A stretch of DNA of 64,000 bases, from assembly GCF_024730785.1 (NCBI RefSeq), contig NZ_CP102830.1, positions 3,348,001 to 3,412,000 on the forward strand, read 5' to 3'. Source of the stretch: Pseudomonas sp. LS44. GTDB taxonomy: Bacteria > Pseudomonadota > Gammaproteobacteria > Pseudomonadales > Pseudomonadaceae. A model generated the notes under the pieces. The model had not been told where the DNA came from and did no database searches. It was given only the letters and a program-made list of their open reading frames with translations. Every line of letters begins with the position of its first letter. Position 1 is the first letter of the stretch. Below are positions 18,052 through 26,606 of this stretch, piece by piece. The position numbers and the translations under genes are program-made.

Positions 18052-19422
18052 TTAACGCACACCGGCATTCCGCAAGGCGGCCGGGGTGAAGTCGGTAGAC
18101 GCGACTTTCACGCCGAACTTGCTCGGGTGGCTCTGTTCGTTGGCCATCATCGAGGTGATGTAACGCCCAGCGATCAGGTCGTTCAGACTTTCCATGGCAG
18201 TCCATGGCACCTGCGCCTGGTACTGCTGCATGAGCATGTTCTGACCTACACGCCACAGCTGGCCACGACCGTCATACAGCTCGGAGATAGCGATCTGCCA
18301 GCTGTCCTCGTCGATGAAGAAACGACGTTTGGCGTAAATGTTGCGCTCGCCGCTCTTCAGGGTTGCTTCGACTTCCCACACGCGGTGCAGCTCGTAACGG
18401 GTGTAGTCAGGATTGATGTGGCCCGGCTGGATGATGTCGCTGTACTTGAGTTGCGGCGACGCCAGGCGGTAGTTGTTGTACGGGATGTACAGTTCTTTCT
18501 TGCCGACCAGTTTCCAGTCGTAACGGTCCGGCGAGCCATTGAACATATCGGTGTTGTCGGAGGTACGCAGGCCGTCAGCGGCGGTACCCGGGCCATCATA
18601 GGCAACCTGGGGAGCGGCGCGGACGCGGCGCTGGCCGGCGTTGTAGACCCATGCTTTACGCGGGCCTTTGCCCGGATCGATGGTGTCGTGCAGCAGTACC
18701 ACGGTGCCGGCCATGCGCGCCGGAGCGGTGACGGTCTGCTTGCCCATCAACAGCATGTTGGCGGCTTTGTCCGCCGGCAAATCAGGCAGCGAGCTCGGGT
18801 AGGCCACCAGTTCATCGATGACTACCGGGGTAAAGGTGCCGTTGGTTTGCACTGGCGTCTGCACGTTGACGCGCATCGTGCTGGGGCTACGGTAGCGGGC
18901 CATGTGGTTCCAAATCACTTCCACGCCTTTGGTCGGCAGCGGGAACGGATAGACGTGGGTAGGGAAGTTATCCAGACCGACGCCGTCGCTAGCCAGCGAG
19001 GTTTTCAGCGCGCTGGTCTTCGCCGCAGCCGCTACCTCTTCCGGGACAGCAGCGGTGCGATGGGAGGCGTACACCGGCATCTTGTAGGTGTCCGGGTAGC
19101 GCTTGAACATCGCCACTTCGCCTTCGGAGAGTTTGTCCTTGTACTGCTCGACGTTCTGCGCGGTGATCACGAACAGCGGTTTTTCGCTGGCGAACGGATC
19201 GCCGAGGAAGCCCTTGGCGTCAACCGGTGCGGCGTCCTTGGCCAGACCGCCGGTCCAGGCCGGGATCGAACCGTCGGCATTGGCGGCTTTCTCGCCGCCC
19301 AGCGGGGTCAGGCTGGTGCCGAGCTTGGCCGCATCTTCGGCACTTACCGCGGCCATCACGTTGGCGGCTACCAGGCTCAAAGCCAGGGCGCTGCATTGCA
19401 GCAGGGTTTTACGCAAATACAT
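18052..19422 (-). CDS. DUF1329 outer-membrane-associated protein, copy 1
   Basis: Exported protein of 456 residues. Signal peptide at residues 1-24 (ALALSLVAANVMAAVSA region); mature start EDAAKLGTSLTPLGGEKA and IPAWTGGL are family hallmarks, as are VGKKELYIPYNNYRLASP and RHRVWEVEATLKSGERN-like motifs near residue 350 (LHRVWEVEATLKSGERNIYA). DUF1329 proteins have a LolA/LolB-like fold by prediction and usually come with a DUF1302 outer-membrane protein, often in loci for uptake or degradation of hydrophobic compounds. Here the DUF1302 partner is absent; only a start-codon stub remains 270 bp upstream. Very similar to the copy at 22752-24125. RBS GAGGA before the ATG. Confidence 0.87.
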   Translation of the reverse strand: MYLRKTLLQCSALALSLVAANVMAAVSAEDAAKLGTSLTPLGGEKAANADGSIPAWTGGLAKDAAPVDAKGFLGDPFASEKPLFVITAQNVEQYKDKLSEGEVAMFKRYPDTYKMPVYASHRTAAVPEEVAAAAKTSALKTSLASDGVGLDNFPTHVYPFPLPTKGVEVIWNHMARYRSPSTMRVNVQTPVQTNGTFTPVVIDELVAYPSSLPDLPADKAANMLLMGKQTVTAPARMAGTVVLLHDTIDPGKGPRKAWVYNAGQRRVRAAPQVAYDGPGTAADGLRTSDNTDMFNGSPDRYDWKLVGKKELYIPYNNYRLASPQLKYSDIIQPGHINPDYTRYELHRVWEVEATLKSGERNIYAKRRFFIDEDSWQIAISELYDGRGQLWRVGQNMLMQQYQAQVPWTAMESLNDLIAGRYITSMMANEQSHPSKFGVKVASTDFTPAALRNAGVR

Positions 19423-19625
19423 GGTGTTCCTCGCAGAAGAGCGTGCCGAGACAGAACGCGGGCCATCGCAATTGCCTGGGCGGTTTCACTCACGCCGTTG
19501 CCGAGTTGGCTAAGGCGCTTGGCTGTCCACACCCCTGCACGACACGGTGGGTGACCGGGTCAGAGCGGCAATGCGAACGGATTCGATGGAATGGATGACG
19601 ACGATAAAGTCGCGCTCATCTCAGA

Positions 19626-19694
19626 TCACGCTGGAGGGCGAACGCCATGACCAGGGATATGGGGCGAAGCGGCGGCCGTTTTTGTAGTTGTCAT
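19626..19694 (-). pseudogene. Remnant of the 5' end of a DUF1302 gene
   Basis: An ATG at 19694 with GGAGTG upstream opens a 22-codon frame (MTTTKTAAASPHIPG...) closed by TGA. Its surroundings align with the real DUF1302 start at 25994: on the plus strand TTGTCATCTGGCACTCC here matches TTGTCATTTGGCGCTCC there, including ribosome site and ATG. One frame over, LVMAFAL resembles a signal peptide core, as if the coding region had decayed. The rest of the gene is gone before the DUF1329 start at 19422. Homology is my alignment by eye. Confidence 0.5.
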
Positions 19695-19714
19695 CTGGCA
19701 CTCCGGTTACGCCT

Positions 19715-19765
19715 CCACCCTACTCAGCGCCTCATGGATGGATAAGCGGGCGAAGGATTGATTCT
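19715..19765 (-). promoter_or_regulatory. Conserved promoter-like block of module 1
   Basis: Three short blocks on the plus strand, CCACCCTAC (19715), GGATAAGCG (19740) and GATTCT (19760), recur at 26026, 26051 and 26071 upstream of the DUF1302 gene with the same spacings of 25 and 20 bases; AAGG at offset 13 from GGATAAGCG is also shared. This points to a common promoter or activator site for the two paralogous modules. The rest of 19423-19945 holds no gene apart from the stub. Confidence 0.55.
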
Positions 19766-19945
19766 CCATATCAATCCAAAGTATGACTGACTACCAGTTT
19801 TGGCGGGCGCCAGTCGCAAGCATGCGCCATGCGTGGCCCTGGGAAGAGAGCAGCCCACATGCCGGCTGTATGTCTTATCAGTCGAGCCACAGCCAGCACA
19901 TTAATGTGCTGAATGTTGGCTAAAACGTCACATCACCGTCAGCGA

Positions 19946-22540
19946 CTACTCGATTAACCCGAGTGCCTTGGCCTGAGCCACCGCTTGGGTACGGCGCTCG
20001 ACTTTGAGCTTGCTGTTGATGCGCCGCGCGTGGGTTTTCACCGTGTGCAGGGAGATGAACAACTGCTCGGCGATTTCCTGGTTGGACAACCCTTGTGCGA
20101 TCAACCCCAACACCACCAGTTCGCGACAGCTCAAGAGCGAGCCGTCGTCGCGGCGCGGCACTTGCGCCACCGGCTGTTCCTGCAACAGCCTTTCGCGCTG
20201 GGCAGCGCTGACGTGCTGGAGCACCAGAGCGGGCTGCAGCCGGTAGAACGCTTGCACCGGCCGCAGCAAGTGCATGCGCTGGGCCTCGCTCAACGCGCGG
20301 CGCAATTCACTTTCTGCCTGGCTGTGCCGACCACCGGCGAGCAAGGCTTCGGCCAACGCGAAGCGACATTCACAAGCCAGCGGCAACAAACCTTGTGTCA
20401 GACACTCTTCGCGCAGCTGGCGCAAGCTTTGCTGCGCCACCTCCAGCTGCCCCTGGCGCAGGTTGCACAGGGCCAGCCCGAACCGGGTGCGGCGCAGCAA
20501 ATCAGTAAAGCCCGAAGGCGATAGGCGCCCCTGGCTGCGATAACGCTCGAGCAAGTCTTGGAATTGCTCGGCCGCCATTTCCAGGTTGCCTTGAGCCAAG
20601 AGGATTAGACCCTGGACGTGCTGTAGCGCGCCGCCGTAACGCACTTCCGGTACATGCTGCCATTGCATGGTCCTTTCAGCTTCCTGGAGCAGCGTGGCGG
20701 CCAGGGAGAAATCGCCATCCTCGGCCGCGATGTCGATCAAGCCGAGATAACCGAACAACAGCGAGGCATCTTCGCAACGGGCCGCTTCGTGCAAACCGCT
20801 CTGATACCAATCGCGCGCCTCGTCACGATAGCCCTGCGCCATCAGCAGGCCAGCGCGGACCAGCTGCAGCCGAGCGATCACCGGACCATGCCGAAGCCTG
20901 CCGGCTACCTGCGCCATCGCTTCGTTAACCACCTCGACACTGCGCTGATACTCGCCAGCCAAGGTCAGGTATTGGCAGTGCTCAACCTCCAGCATGGCCT
21001 CGAAGACCAGGCTGCCATTCAGTCGCGACAAGCGCAGACCCTCTTCGACATGGCTGCGCGCCAACTCCAACTCGCCCTGTGCCAACGCCTGCTGAGTGAG
21101 CGCCTGATGACAGAGAATCCGTTGCGACCACGCCGACTTGGGCAGGTCGGCCAAGGCGGCCAAACAGTGCGCACGCGAGTTGGGATCGCCCTGCTGGCGG
21201 CGCAACACGCCCTGCAGCGCTTGCCAATGGGCAATCAACTGACGCTGACGATGTGGATCGGCCTGGGGCAGGAAGCGGCCGAGATTGGTCAGGCACTCGT
21301 TCGCTTCATCGAGGCGCGCGCAGATCAGCAACGCCCAGCCGAGCAACGTAATCAGTCGCGGCGTACTGGCGAATAGATCGCCCGGCAACTCGTCGCGCCA
21401 TTGCAGGAACTGGGTCACGCTGTGCTCGACCAGCAACTGTTCCTGGCCGAAGCGCTGCAGATAGCTGGCCGCCACTTCCGGTTGCTCGGCCCACAGCGCA
21501 TGCTCAACCGCCTCGCGCACTTCGCCATGCTGGAAGAACCAGCGACAGGCGCGCAGATGCGCCTGGATCGGCAGCCCGCCGGGCTGACGCTTGAGGTTCA
21601 ACGCCAGCGGCCGCCACAGCCGGAACCATTGGCCCGCACTGTCCAAACCCTGCAGGAACAACTGCCGATCGCGCAGCTCACCGAGCATCTCGGCACCGCC
21701 CTCTTCCAGCAACTGCTCGCAGAGTTCGGCCGAAAAGCGCGGAATATGCGCCAGCACGCGCAGGGCGCGGGCCAACGGCAGCGGCAGGTCGTTGAGCACC
21801 TCGCGACCGAGGTACTCCTGCAACAGCGGCGTACCCGCCACCATGCGTTCGCGCAGGCCTGCGCTATCGGTCTTGAACAACAACAGACAAATGCCTGCCG
21901 GCCAACCTTCGCTGTCGCGCCACAACTGGCCGAGCAACTCTTCGGACACCGCCAGGCGTTGCACCTCGAGCAGCTCGCGCAACTCGCCTTCGTCGAACGC
22001 CAGAGCCTGGCCGTCCAGCTCGAACAGATCGCCCTGCAATAGCAGACGCGGCAGGTTCCAGGCCGGGCGCCGCCGACCGCAGACCCACCAGCGCAGGTTC
22101 GCCGGGGTCTGCTCGATCAGCCGATCGAGACAGGCGTCCAGTTCCGGGCTGGAGTGGCGCGGGTAATCATTCAGGACGATCCACAGCGGTTGCTCACTAC
22201 GGCTCAGCAACTCGGCCAAGGCCCCCTCGGGATCGCCAGACACAGGGGTCTGGACCAGAGCCAAAGCCAGACGGGCGAGTAATTCGGCGGGGGTCAGCGG
22301 GCGGCCAAGCAAATCCAGCCAGACCAACTGGGTGGCCGGTGGTGCCTGGCGCAGGCATTCGTTGAGCAGCGCGCTCTTGCCGAAACCGGCTGGCGCACAC
22401 AGCAGCGACAGACGACAACCGCTGTCCAGCAGCGGCTGACTCAGGCGCGGGCGCAGCACATGGCTGACGGACAAACGCGGCAGCTGGGGGCTGGCAACGG
22501 GTCGGCTATCAAGAACTCGAACGTGGGCATGCCTGGTCAT
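19946..22540 (-). CDS. MalT/AlkS-like LuxR-family ATP-dependent regulator, copy 2
   Basis: Regulator of 864 residues, one residue longer than its paralogue at 15329-17920, which supports the ATG at 22540 over one 48 bp upstream. Walker A is APAGFGKSALLNE near residue 50; the NTPase domain also shows PLWIVLNDYPRHSS and WVCGRRRPAWNLPRLLLQGD. A TPR-like sensor region follows, then the C-terminal LuxR helix-turn-helix with LLSCRELVVLGLIAQGLSN and ISLHTVKTHARRIN. It is downstream of the DUF1302-DUF1329 pair on the same strand. LAL regulators such as MalT and AlkS activate operons for maltodextrin or alkane use, so an inducible transport or catabolic system is likely; the ligand cannot be read. Confidence 0.85.
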   Translation of the reverse strand: MTRHAHVRVLDSRPVASPQLPRLSVSHVLRPRLSQPLLDSGCRLSLLCAPAGFGKSALLNECLRQAPPATQLVWLDLLGRPLTPAELLARLALALVQTPVSGDPEGALAELLSRSEQPLWIVLNDYPRHSSPELDACLDRLIEQTPANLRWWVCGRRRPAWNLPRLLLQGDLFELDGQALAFDEGELRELLEVQRLAVSEELLGQLWRDSEGWPAGICLLLFKTDSAGLRERMVAGTPLLQEYLGREVLNDLPLPLARALRVLAHIPRFSAELCEQLLEEGGAEMLGELRDRQLFLQGLDSAGQWFRLWRPLALNLKRQPGGLPIQAHLRACRWFFQHGEVREAVEHALWAEQPEVAASYLQRFGQEQLLVEHSVTQFLQWRDELPGDLFASTPRLITLLGWALLICARLDEANECLTNLGRFLPQADPHRQRQLIAHWQALQGVLRRQQGDPNSRAHCLAALADLPKSAWSQRILCHQALTQQALAQGELELARSHVEEGLRLSRLNGSLVFEAMLEVEHCQYLTLAGEYQRSVEVVNEAMAQVAGRLRHGPVIARLQLVRAGLLMAQGYRDEARDWYQSGLHEAARCEDASLLFGYLGLIDIAAEDGDFSLAATLLQEAERTMQWQHVPEVRYGGALQHVQGLILLAQGNLEMAAEQFQDLLERYRSQGRLSPSGFTDLLRRTRFGLALCNLRQGQLEVAQQSLRQLREECLTQGLLPLACECRFALAEALLAGGRHSQAESELRRALSEAQRMHLLRPVQAFYRLQPALVLQHVSAAQRERLLQEQPVAQVPRRDDGSLLSCRELVVLGLIAQGLSNQEIAEQLFISLHTVKTHARRINSKLKVERRTQAVAQAKALGLIE

Positions 22541-22701
22541 CGCTTCGCTCTTTCTTATTGTTCGGGCGATGAATGATGGTAACCCCACGGGGGAAGACGT
22601 GCCGCATCACCCCTTGGTATGAATGGCCTTGGATAACATTTTTGCACGTTCCTCTGAAAGCCCCGATTTAGAGCGCTCGACAAGCTCAGCAAAGTATCGT
22701 G

Positions 22702-22734
22702 AAAAAAAGGCGGCCATCTGGGCCGCCTTTTTTC
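22702..22734 (-). terminator. Terminator after DUF1329 gene, copy 2
   Basis: Arms AAAAGGCGGCC and GGCCGCCTTTT around ATCTG, with A and T runs on both sides, 18 bp downstream of the DUF1329 stop on the minus strand. Symmetric runs make it potentially bidirectional. Confidence 0.85.
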
Positions 22735-22751
22735 TACTGCTGGTTGCGGTT

Positions 22752-24125
22752 TTACCGGACGCCGGCGCTGCGCAGAGCGGACGGGGTGAACTCGCCAACG
22801 GTGGATTTGATCCCGTACTCGATGGAGCGCTTCTCCTCGTTGTTCATCCCAATAGCCAGGTAGCGACCGGAAATGATGTCGTGCAGCGCTTCAAACGCGT
22901 AGACCGGGATCTGCTTCTGATAATGCTGCAGCAACAGCGCCTGGCCGATACGCCACAGCTGACCACGGCCGTCGTAGTGCTCGGACACCGCGATCTGCCA
23001 GGAGTCTTCATCGACAAAGAAGCGGCGCTTGGCGTAGATGTTGCGCTCGCCGCTCTTCAGCGTGGCTTCCACTTCCCAGACCCGGTGCAGCTCGTAGCGC
23101 GCCAGTTGCTGGTTGGTGTGACCGGCCTTGAGGATGTCGCTGTACTTCACGGTCGGCATAGCGATGCGGAAGTTGTTGTACGGAATGTACAGCTCCTTCT
23201 TGCCGACCAGTTTCCAGTCGTAACGATCCGGTGCGCCGTTGTACATGTCGAAGTTGTCGGAGGTGCGCAGACCGTCCGAAGCGGTACCCGGACCGTCATA
23301 CGCGACCTGCGGGGCACGCCGCACGCGACGCTGACCGGCGTTGTAGATCCACGCCATGCGCGGCTCGGCGACCGCGTCGAGCGAGTCGTGGACCAGCAAC
23401 ACGTTGCCGGCCAGACGCGCCGGCGCGGTGACCCGCTGCTTGAAGAACAGCAAGGCGTTGGCGGCTTTATCCGGCGTCAGATCCGGCAAGCCTTCCGGCA
23501 TCGCCACTTCGTCCTCGAAATTGACCAGCTGGTAGCTGCCATTGGCCTGCGGGGTGGCCTGCACGATATGCCGGCGCAGGTTGCCGCCGCGATAACGAGT
23601 GATGTGGTTCCACACCACTTCCAGACCGTTCTGCGGGACCGGGAACGCGTAGTAGCGGCTGTCGGTGAAATCCTTCAGACCGTTGCCCCCTTCGCGCAGC
23701 GTGGTTTTCTGCGCGCTGGTCTTGGCCGCCTGGTTGATGTTGTCCGGCACCGACACCGAGCGATGCGTGGTGTACACCGGCATCACATAGGTATCCGGGT
23801 AACGCTTGAACATCGCCTGCTGGCCAACGCTCAGCTTGTCCTTGTACTGATCGAGGTTCTTCGCGGTGATGGTGAACAACGGCTGTTCACCAGCATACGG
23901 ATCGCCGAGAAAGCCGGCCGCCGTGACCGGCGCCGCGCCGGGCTTGAGGCCACCGTCCCAGGCCGGGATGCTGCCGTCGGCGTTGCCGGCTTTCTCGCCG
24001 CCCAGCGGCGTCAGGCTGGCGCCGAGTTTGGCGGCTTGGTCGGCGGACACCGCGGCCATCACGTTGGCAGCCAGCAGGCTGAGGGCCAGGGCGCTGCATT
24101 GCAGCATGGTCTTGCGCATTGTCAT
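22752..24125 (-). CDS. DUF1329 outer-membrane-associated protein, copy 2
   Basis: Exported protein of 457 residues with the same architecture as the copy at 18052-19422: signal peptide with QCSALALSLLAANVMAAVSA, then LTPLGGEKAGNADGSIPAWD, a central DGPGTASDGLRTSDNFDMYN stretch, VGKKELYIPYNNFRIAMP and the LHRVWEVEATLKSGERNIYA motif. It follows the DUF1302 gene after 18 bp, so both are one operon; AGGAGAG lies before the ATG. In DUF1302/DUF1329 pairs the partner is thought to act at the outer membrane together with the barrel protein. No enzymatic motif was seen. Confidence 0.87.
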   Translation of the reverse strand: MTMRKTMLQCSALALSLLAANVMAAVSADQAAKLGASLTPLGGEKAGNADGSIPAWDGGLKPGAAPVTAAGFLGDPYAGEQPLFTITAKNLDQYKDKLSVGQQAMFKRYPDTYVMPVYTTHRSVSVPDNINQAAKTSAQKTTLREGGNGLKDFTDSRYYAFPVPQNGLEVVWNHITRYRGGNLRRHIVQATPQANGSYQLVNFEDEVAMPEGLPDLTPDKAANALLFFKQRVTAPARLAGNVLLVHDSLDAVAEPRMAWIYNAGQRRVRRAPQVAYDGPGTASDGLRTSDNFDMYNGAPDRYDWKLVGKKELYIPYNNFRIAMPTVKYSDILKAGHTNQQLARYELHRVWEVEATLKSGERNIYAKRRFFVDEDSWQIAVSEHYDGRGQLWRIGQALLLQHYQKQIPVYAFEALHDIISGRYLAIGMNNEEKRSIEYGIKSTVGEFTPSALRSAGVR

Positions 24126-24143
24126 GTAATTCTCTCCTGAACC

Positions 24144-25994
24144 TTAGAAGTTCACGCCGACGCTGAGCGCAACGAAGTCGCGATCGATCTGGGTGTTGAA
24201 GTCACCACCGAAGAAGTCGGTGTAACTCAGGCTGGCGGTGTAGGTGTTCTGATATTCGGCATCGACGCCCAGGCTGACGGCCTTGGAACCTTCGTTGAAG
24301 ACCGGGCCGTAACCATCGACGTCATGCGCGAAGGCCATGTTCGGCTTGAGGTTGATCCCGGCGAACACGTCGTTGTAGTCGAGGATGCCGCGGGCGCGAT
24401 AACCCCAGGAGCCGGAGGTGTAGAAGCCGTTGTAGCCATAGTCGCGGGCGGCGGCGATGTTCGATGCGGCGGTGCCATGCGGCGAGCCGTAGATCGAGTC
24501 GCGACCGTAGGCCACTTCGTTGGTGCTCTCCAGAGCGCCGATGCGGGTGTAGCCAATCTCACCCACCAGGGTCATACGCTCGGAGCCGAGGACCTGATCG
24601 AAGAAGTGGGTGAAGGTGGTCTGTGCCTGGGTGACTTCCTTGCGGTTGTAGCCGCGGAGGTCCTGGTTGCCCTGGCGCATCGCCGCGCCGACGCCGGCCG
24701 CGCCACCACCCGCCGCGGCGAATGCGCCGGCCGGAACGGTCGCCAGTTTGGCGGTCATGTCGGTACCGTTGATCTGCAGCGGCATGTTCGGCCGGTAGCT
24801 GAGTTCGCCGGACCAGGCGGTGCCGGTGGGCAGCGTGGTGGAGAAGCTCAGACCGTAGAGCTGGATGTCCTCGGGGTATTCCAGGAAGTAGTTGCCGCGG
24901 CCGAGCATGATCGGCTGCGCCAACGCACCGCCGGCAGTGGTAAAGGCACGCTGGATATCCGTCGCACTGGCGGTGTGCATGCTCACGTTCGGTGTACGGC
25001 TGTGGTAGTTCAGGAAATACGCGGCGTATTCAGCCTCATCGCCGAGCCACCGCAGCGCCGTACCGAACTGACCGGAGTCGCTGGCATCGCGGTCGGCGCC
25101 GCGCGGCACGATCAGACCTTCCGGCACGACCGACACGCCCAGCGCACGCAAACCTGCCGCCGTCGCGGGAGCGCGCAGCGCGCCAATGGTCGCCGGGTCG
25201 AGGATGGTGTAGTTGTTGTTGCAGCCGTCGGCGAGCACGTCGGCCGAAGAGAAGAAGGTGCCGCAGTTGTCGACGACGGTCTGGTCCCACTCGATCTGGT
25301 AGAACGCCTCAGCGGACAGATTGTCGGTGATGCCCTGCGACAGATAGAACATGTTGACCGGAATCAGACCTTCCTTGATCTCCGCGCCGGGGCGGCGGAA
25401 GGCGGCAGCGTCGACTGGGTTGATGCTGTTGATCGAGTTGCCGATGAAAGTACTTTCACCCCAGCTCACCACCTGCTTGCCGAGACGCACCGAACCCGGC
25501 TTGTCGGCGATGGCGTAGTTGTAATAGGCGAAGGCATCGAGCAGCTGATAGCCGGAGGACTTGGCGCCCTCTTTGCGGCCATGGTCGTCGATGTCTTTGA
25601 ACAGGCGGCTTTCGTCCTTCAGCTCGAAGTCGTACCAGTACTTGCCGCGCAGGAACACGCCGGCGTCACCGTACTTGAGTTCGAGGTCGTGGATGCCTTT
25701 GAAAATCTTCGAGAAGGTCTCGCCCTTCTTGAAGTTCATCCGCCCGTCATCGCCGGTCTGGGTATAACCGGTGCCGCGCTTGCCAGTGGCGGGCACAATG
25801 TTGGCCGCACCGACCAGCTTGTTATCCGGATCAGCCATGCTCCAGCTGGCCCCGACCGACAGCGACGAGTCGAACTGCCCCTCGATTTCCCCGATATTAA
25901 AGTTCACCGCCTGAGCCTGGCTGCTCAGGCCTATGGCCACAGCCACTGCCAGCGTTTTTGGCAGGAAGGTGGCCGGCCTTGTTTTTCTTGTCAT
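24144..25994 (-). CDS. DUF1302 outer-membrane barrel-like protein
   Basis: Exported protein of 616 residues. Signal peptide residues 1-29 (LAVAVAIGLSSQAQA), then the family start VNFNIGEIEGQFDSSLSVGA and alternating amphipathic strands up to a terminal phenylalanine (DFVALSVGVNF), the pattern of an outer-membrane beta-barrel. Family motifs include SVRLGKQVVSWGEST-like (VRLGKQVVSWGESTFIGNSI) and YLSQGITDNLSAEAFYQIEW. The alanine/glycine-rich loop near residues 420-440 (AGAFAAAGGGAAGVGAA) is low in complexity. DUF1302 genes lie next to DUF1329 genes in many pseudomonads and are often induced by hydrophobic substrates. Here the probable operon is DUF1302-DUF1329 with a LAL regulator downstream. 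Start supported by AGGAGC. Confidence 0.87.
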   Translation of the reverse strand: MTRKTRPATFLPKTLAVAVAIGLSSQAQAVNFNIGEIEGQFDSSLSVGASWSMADPDNKLVGAANIVPATGKRGTGYTQTGDDGRMNFKKGETFSKIFKGIHDLELKYGDAGVFLRGKYWYDFELKDESRLFKDIDDHGRKEGAKSSGYQLLDAFAYYNYAIADKPGSVRLGKQVVSWGESTFIGNSINSINPVDAAAFRRPGAEIKEGLIPVNMFYLSQGITDNLSAEAFYQIEWDQTVVDNCGTFFSSADVLADGCNNNYTILDPATIGALRAPATAAGLRALGVSVVPEGLIVPRGADRDASDSGQFGTALRWLGDEAEYAAYFLNYHSRTPNVSMHTASATDIQRAFTTAGGALAQPIMLGRGNYFLEYPEDIQLYGLSFSTTLPTGTAWSGELSYRPNMPLQINGTDMTAKLATVPAGAFAAAGGGAAGVGAAMRQGNQDLRGYNRKEVTQAQTTFTHFFDQVLGSERMTLVGEIGYTRIGALESTNEVAYGRDSIYGSPHGTAASNIAAARDYGYNGFYTSGSWGYRARGILDYNDVFAGINLKPNMAFAHDVDGYGPVFNEGSKAVSLGVDAEYQNTYTASLSYTDFFGGDFNTQIDRDFVALSVGVNF

Positions 25995-26025
25995 TTGGCG
26001 CTCCTGGTTGGGTAAATCAGCCAGG

Positions 26026-26076
26026 CCACCCTACCGAGCGGGGAGAAGTCGGATAAGCGCACTAAGGGCGGATTCT
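26026..26076 (-). promoter_or_regulatory. Conserved promoter-like block of module 2
   Basis: Same three blocks as at 19715-19765 (CCACCCTAC, GGATAAGCG, GATTCT) with identical spacing, here only 32-82 bp upstream of the DUF1302 ATG, as expected for a promoter or activator site. An 11-bp length difference between the blocks and the ATG is the main change between the two copies. Confidence 0.55.
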
Positions 26077-26465
26077 TTCTTGTCGCTCGAAAGGATTAAT
26101 CAGGAGCATTTTTCTCCCTCTCGACGGCTTCCGCCGACCGCGCGCCGCACGAGCGGGAAGTTCCTACTCAATGTGCCGCTACCGCCAGGAAACAGTCCAA
26201 AGCCAGCCATGGTCTGGCTAATGAACGCCCATCATTGCAGGCCATAATGCAGCGCAGCGACCGATTGCAGCGGGTTTGTCGCGCGCCACAATCGGCTCGC
26301 CAACAGGACGAAAAGGACAGCGATCAGAAGCTGCACCGACCCGCCGAGGAAACAGATCAGAGGGCGCAGCGCTCATCACGAGAACGGCCGGCGGTTAAAA
26401 CGGGGCAAAAAGGGATTAGAGGGATTACTGCCGCGCTGATCCGGCCCTTGGATGTCTTGATTTTC
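26077..26465. other. Intergenic region without recognised content
   Basis: Open frames here have no family character and no good ribosome site. I see neither a terminator nor a known repeat until 26466. Confidence 0.4.
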
Positions 26466-26579
26466 GTAGGGTGGGTTAGGCCGCAGGCCGTAACCCACCG
26501 ACTGGCCGCAGAGTCAGCCACAGCGATGCTGGCCGACACCCATGGCGGGTTACGCCGCTACGCGGCTAACCCGCCCTAC
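26466..26579. repeat. GTAGGGTGGGTT palindromic repeat (BIME-like)
   Basis: Starts GTAGGGTGGGTTAGGCC and ends GGCTAACCCGCCCTAC, so the ends are inverted repeats. Each half also folds on itself (GGGTTA...TAACCC). Same family at 27451, 32659, 48430, 50652 and 63721. Confidence 0.8.
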
Positions 26580-26581
26580 GG

Positions 26582-26606
26582 CTGAATTAACCAAACAGGC
26601 CACTAA
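26582..26606 (-). mobile_element. Orphan terminal inverted repeat of the 165-bp MITE family
   Basis: CTGAATTAACCAAACAGGCC followed by ACTAA matches the right end of the complete element at 53752-53916 (one difference in the shared part). No matching left end was found, so it is a solo end or a truncated copy. On the minus strand its TTAG supplies the TAG stop codon of the crotonase gene. Confidence 0.6.

Noticed and set aside
18127..19554. Long plus-strand frame opposite the first DUF1329 gene
   Set aside because: A similar shadow frame appears opposite the second DUF1329 gene, as expected from conservation of the real gene, not of the shadow.
19696..19711. TGGCAC followed by TTAC, resembling a sigma-54 promoter on the plus strand
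   Set aside because: The TTGC part is missing, no gene follows on that strand, and the sequence is better explained as the leftover ribosome site of a DUF1302 gene.
22607..22798. Minus-strand frame of 63 codons between DUF1329 copy 2 and the regulator
   Set aside because: It runs through the terminator hairpin at 22702-22734 and the DUF1329 C-terminus; no ribosome site.
24324..26015. Long plus-strand frame opposite the DUF1302 gene
   Set aside because: No motifs or signal; antisense shadow of a well-supported barrel protein.
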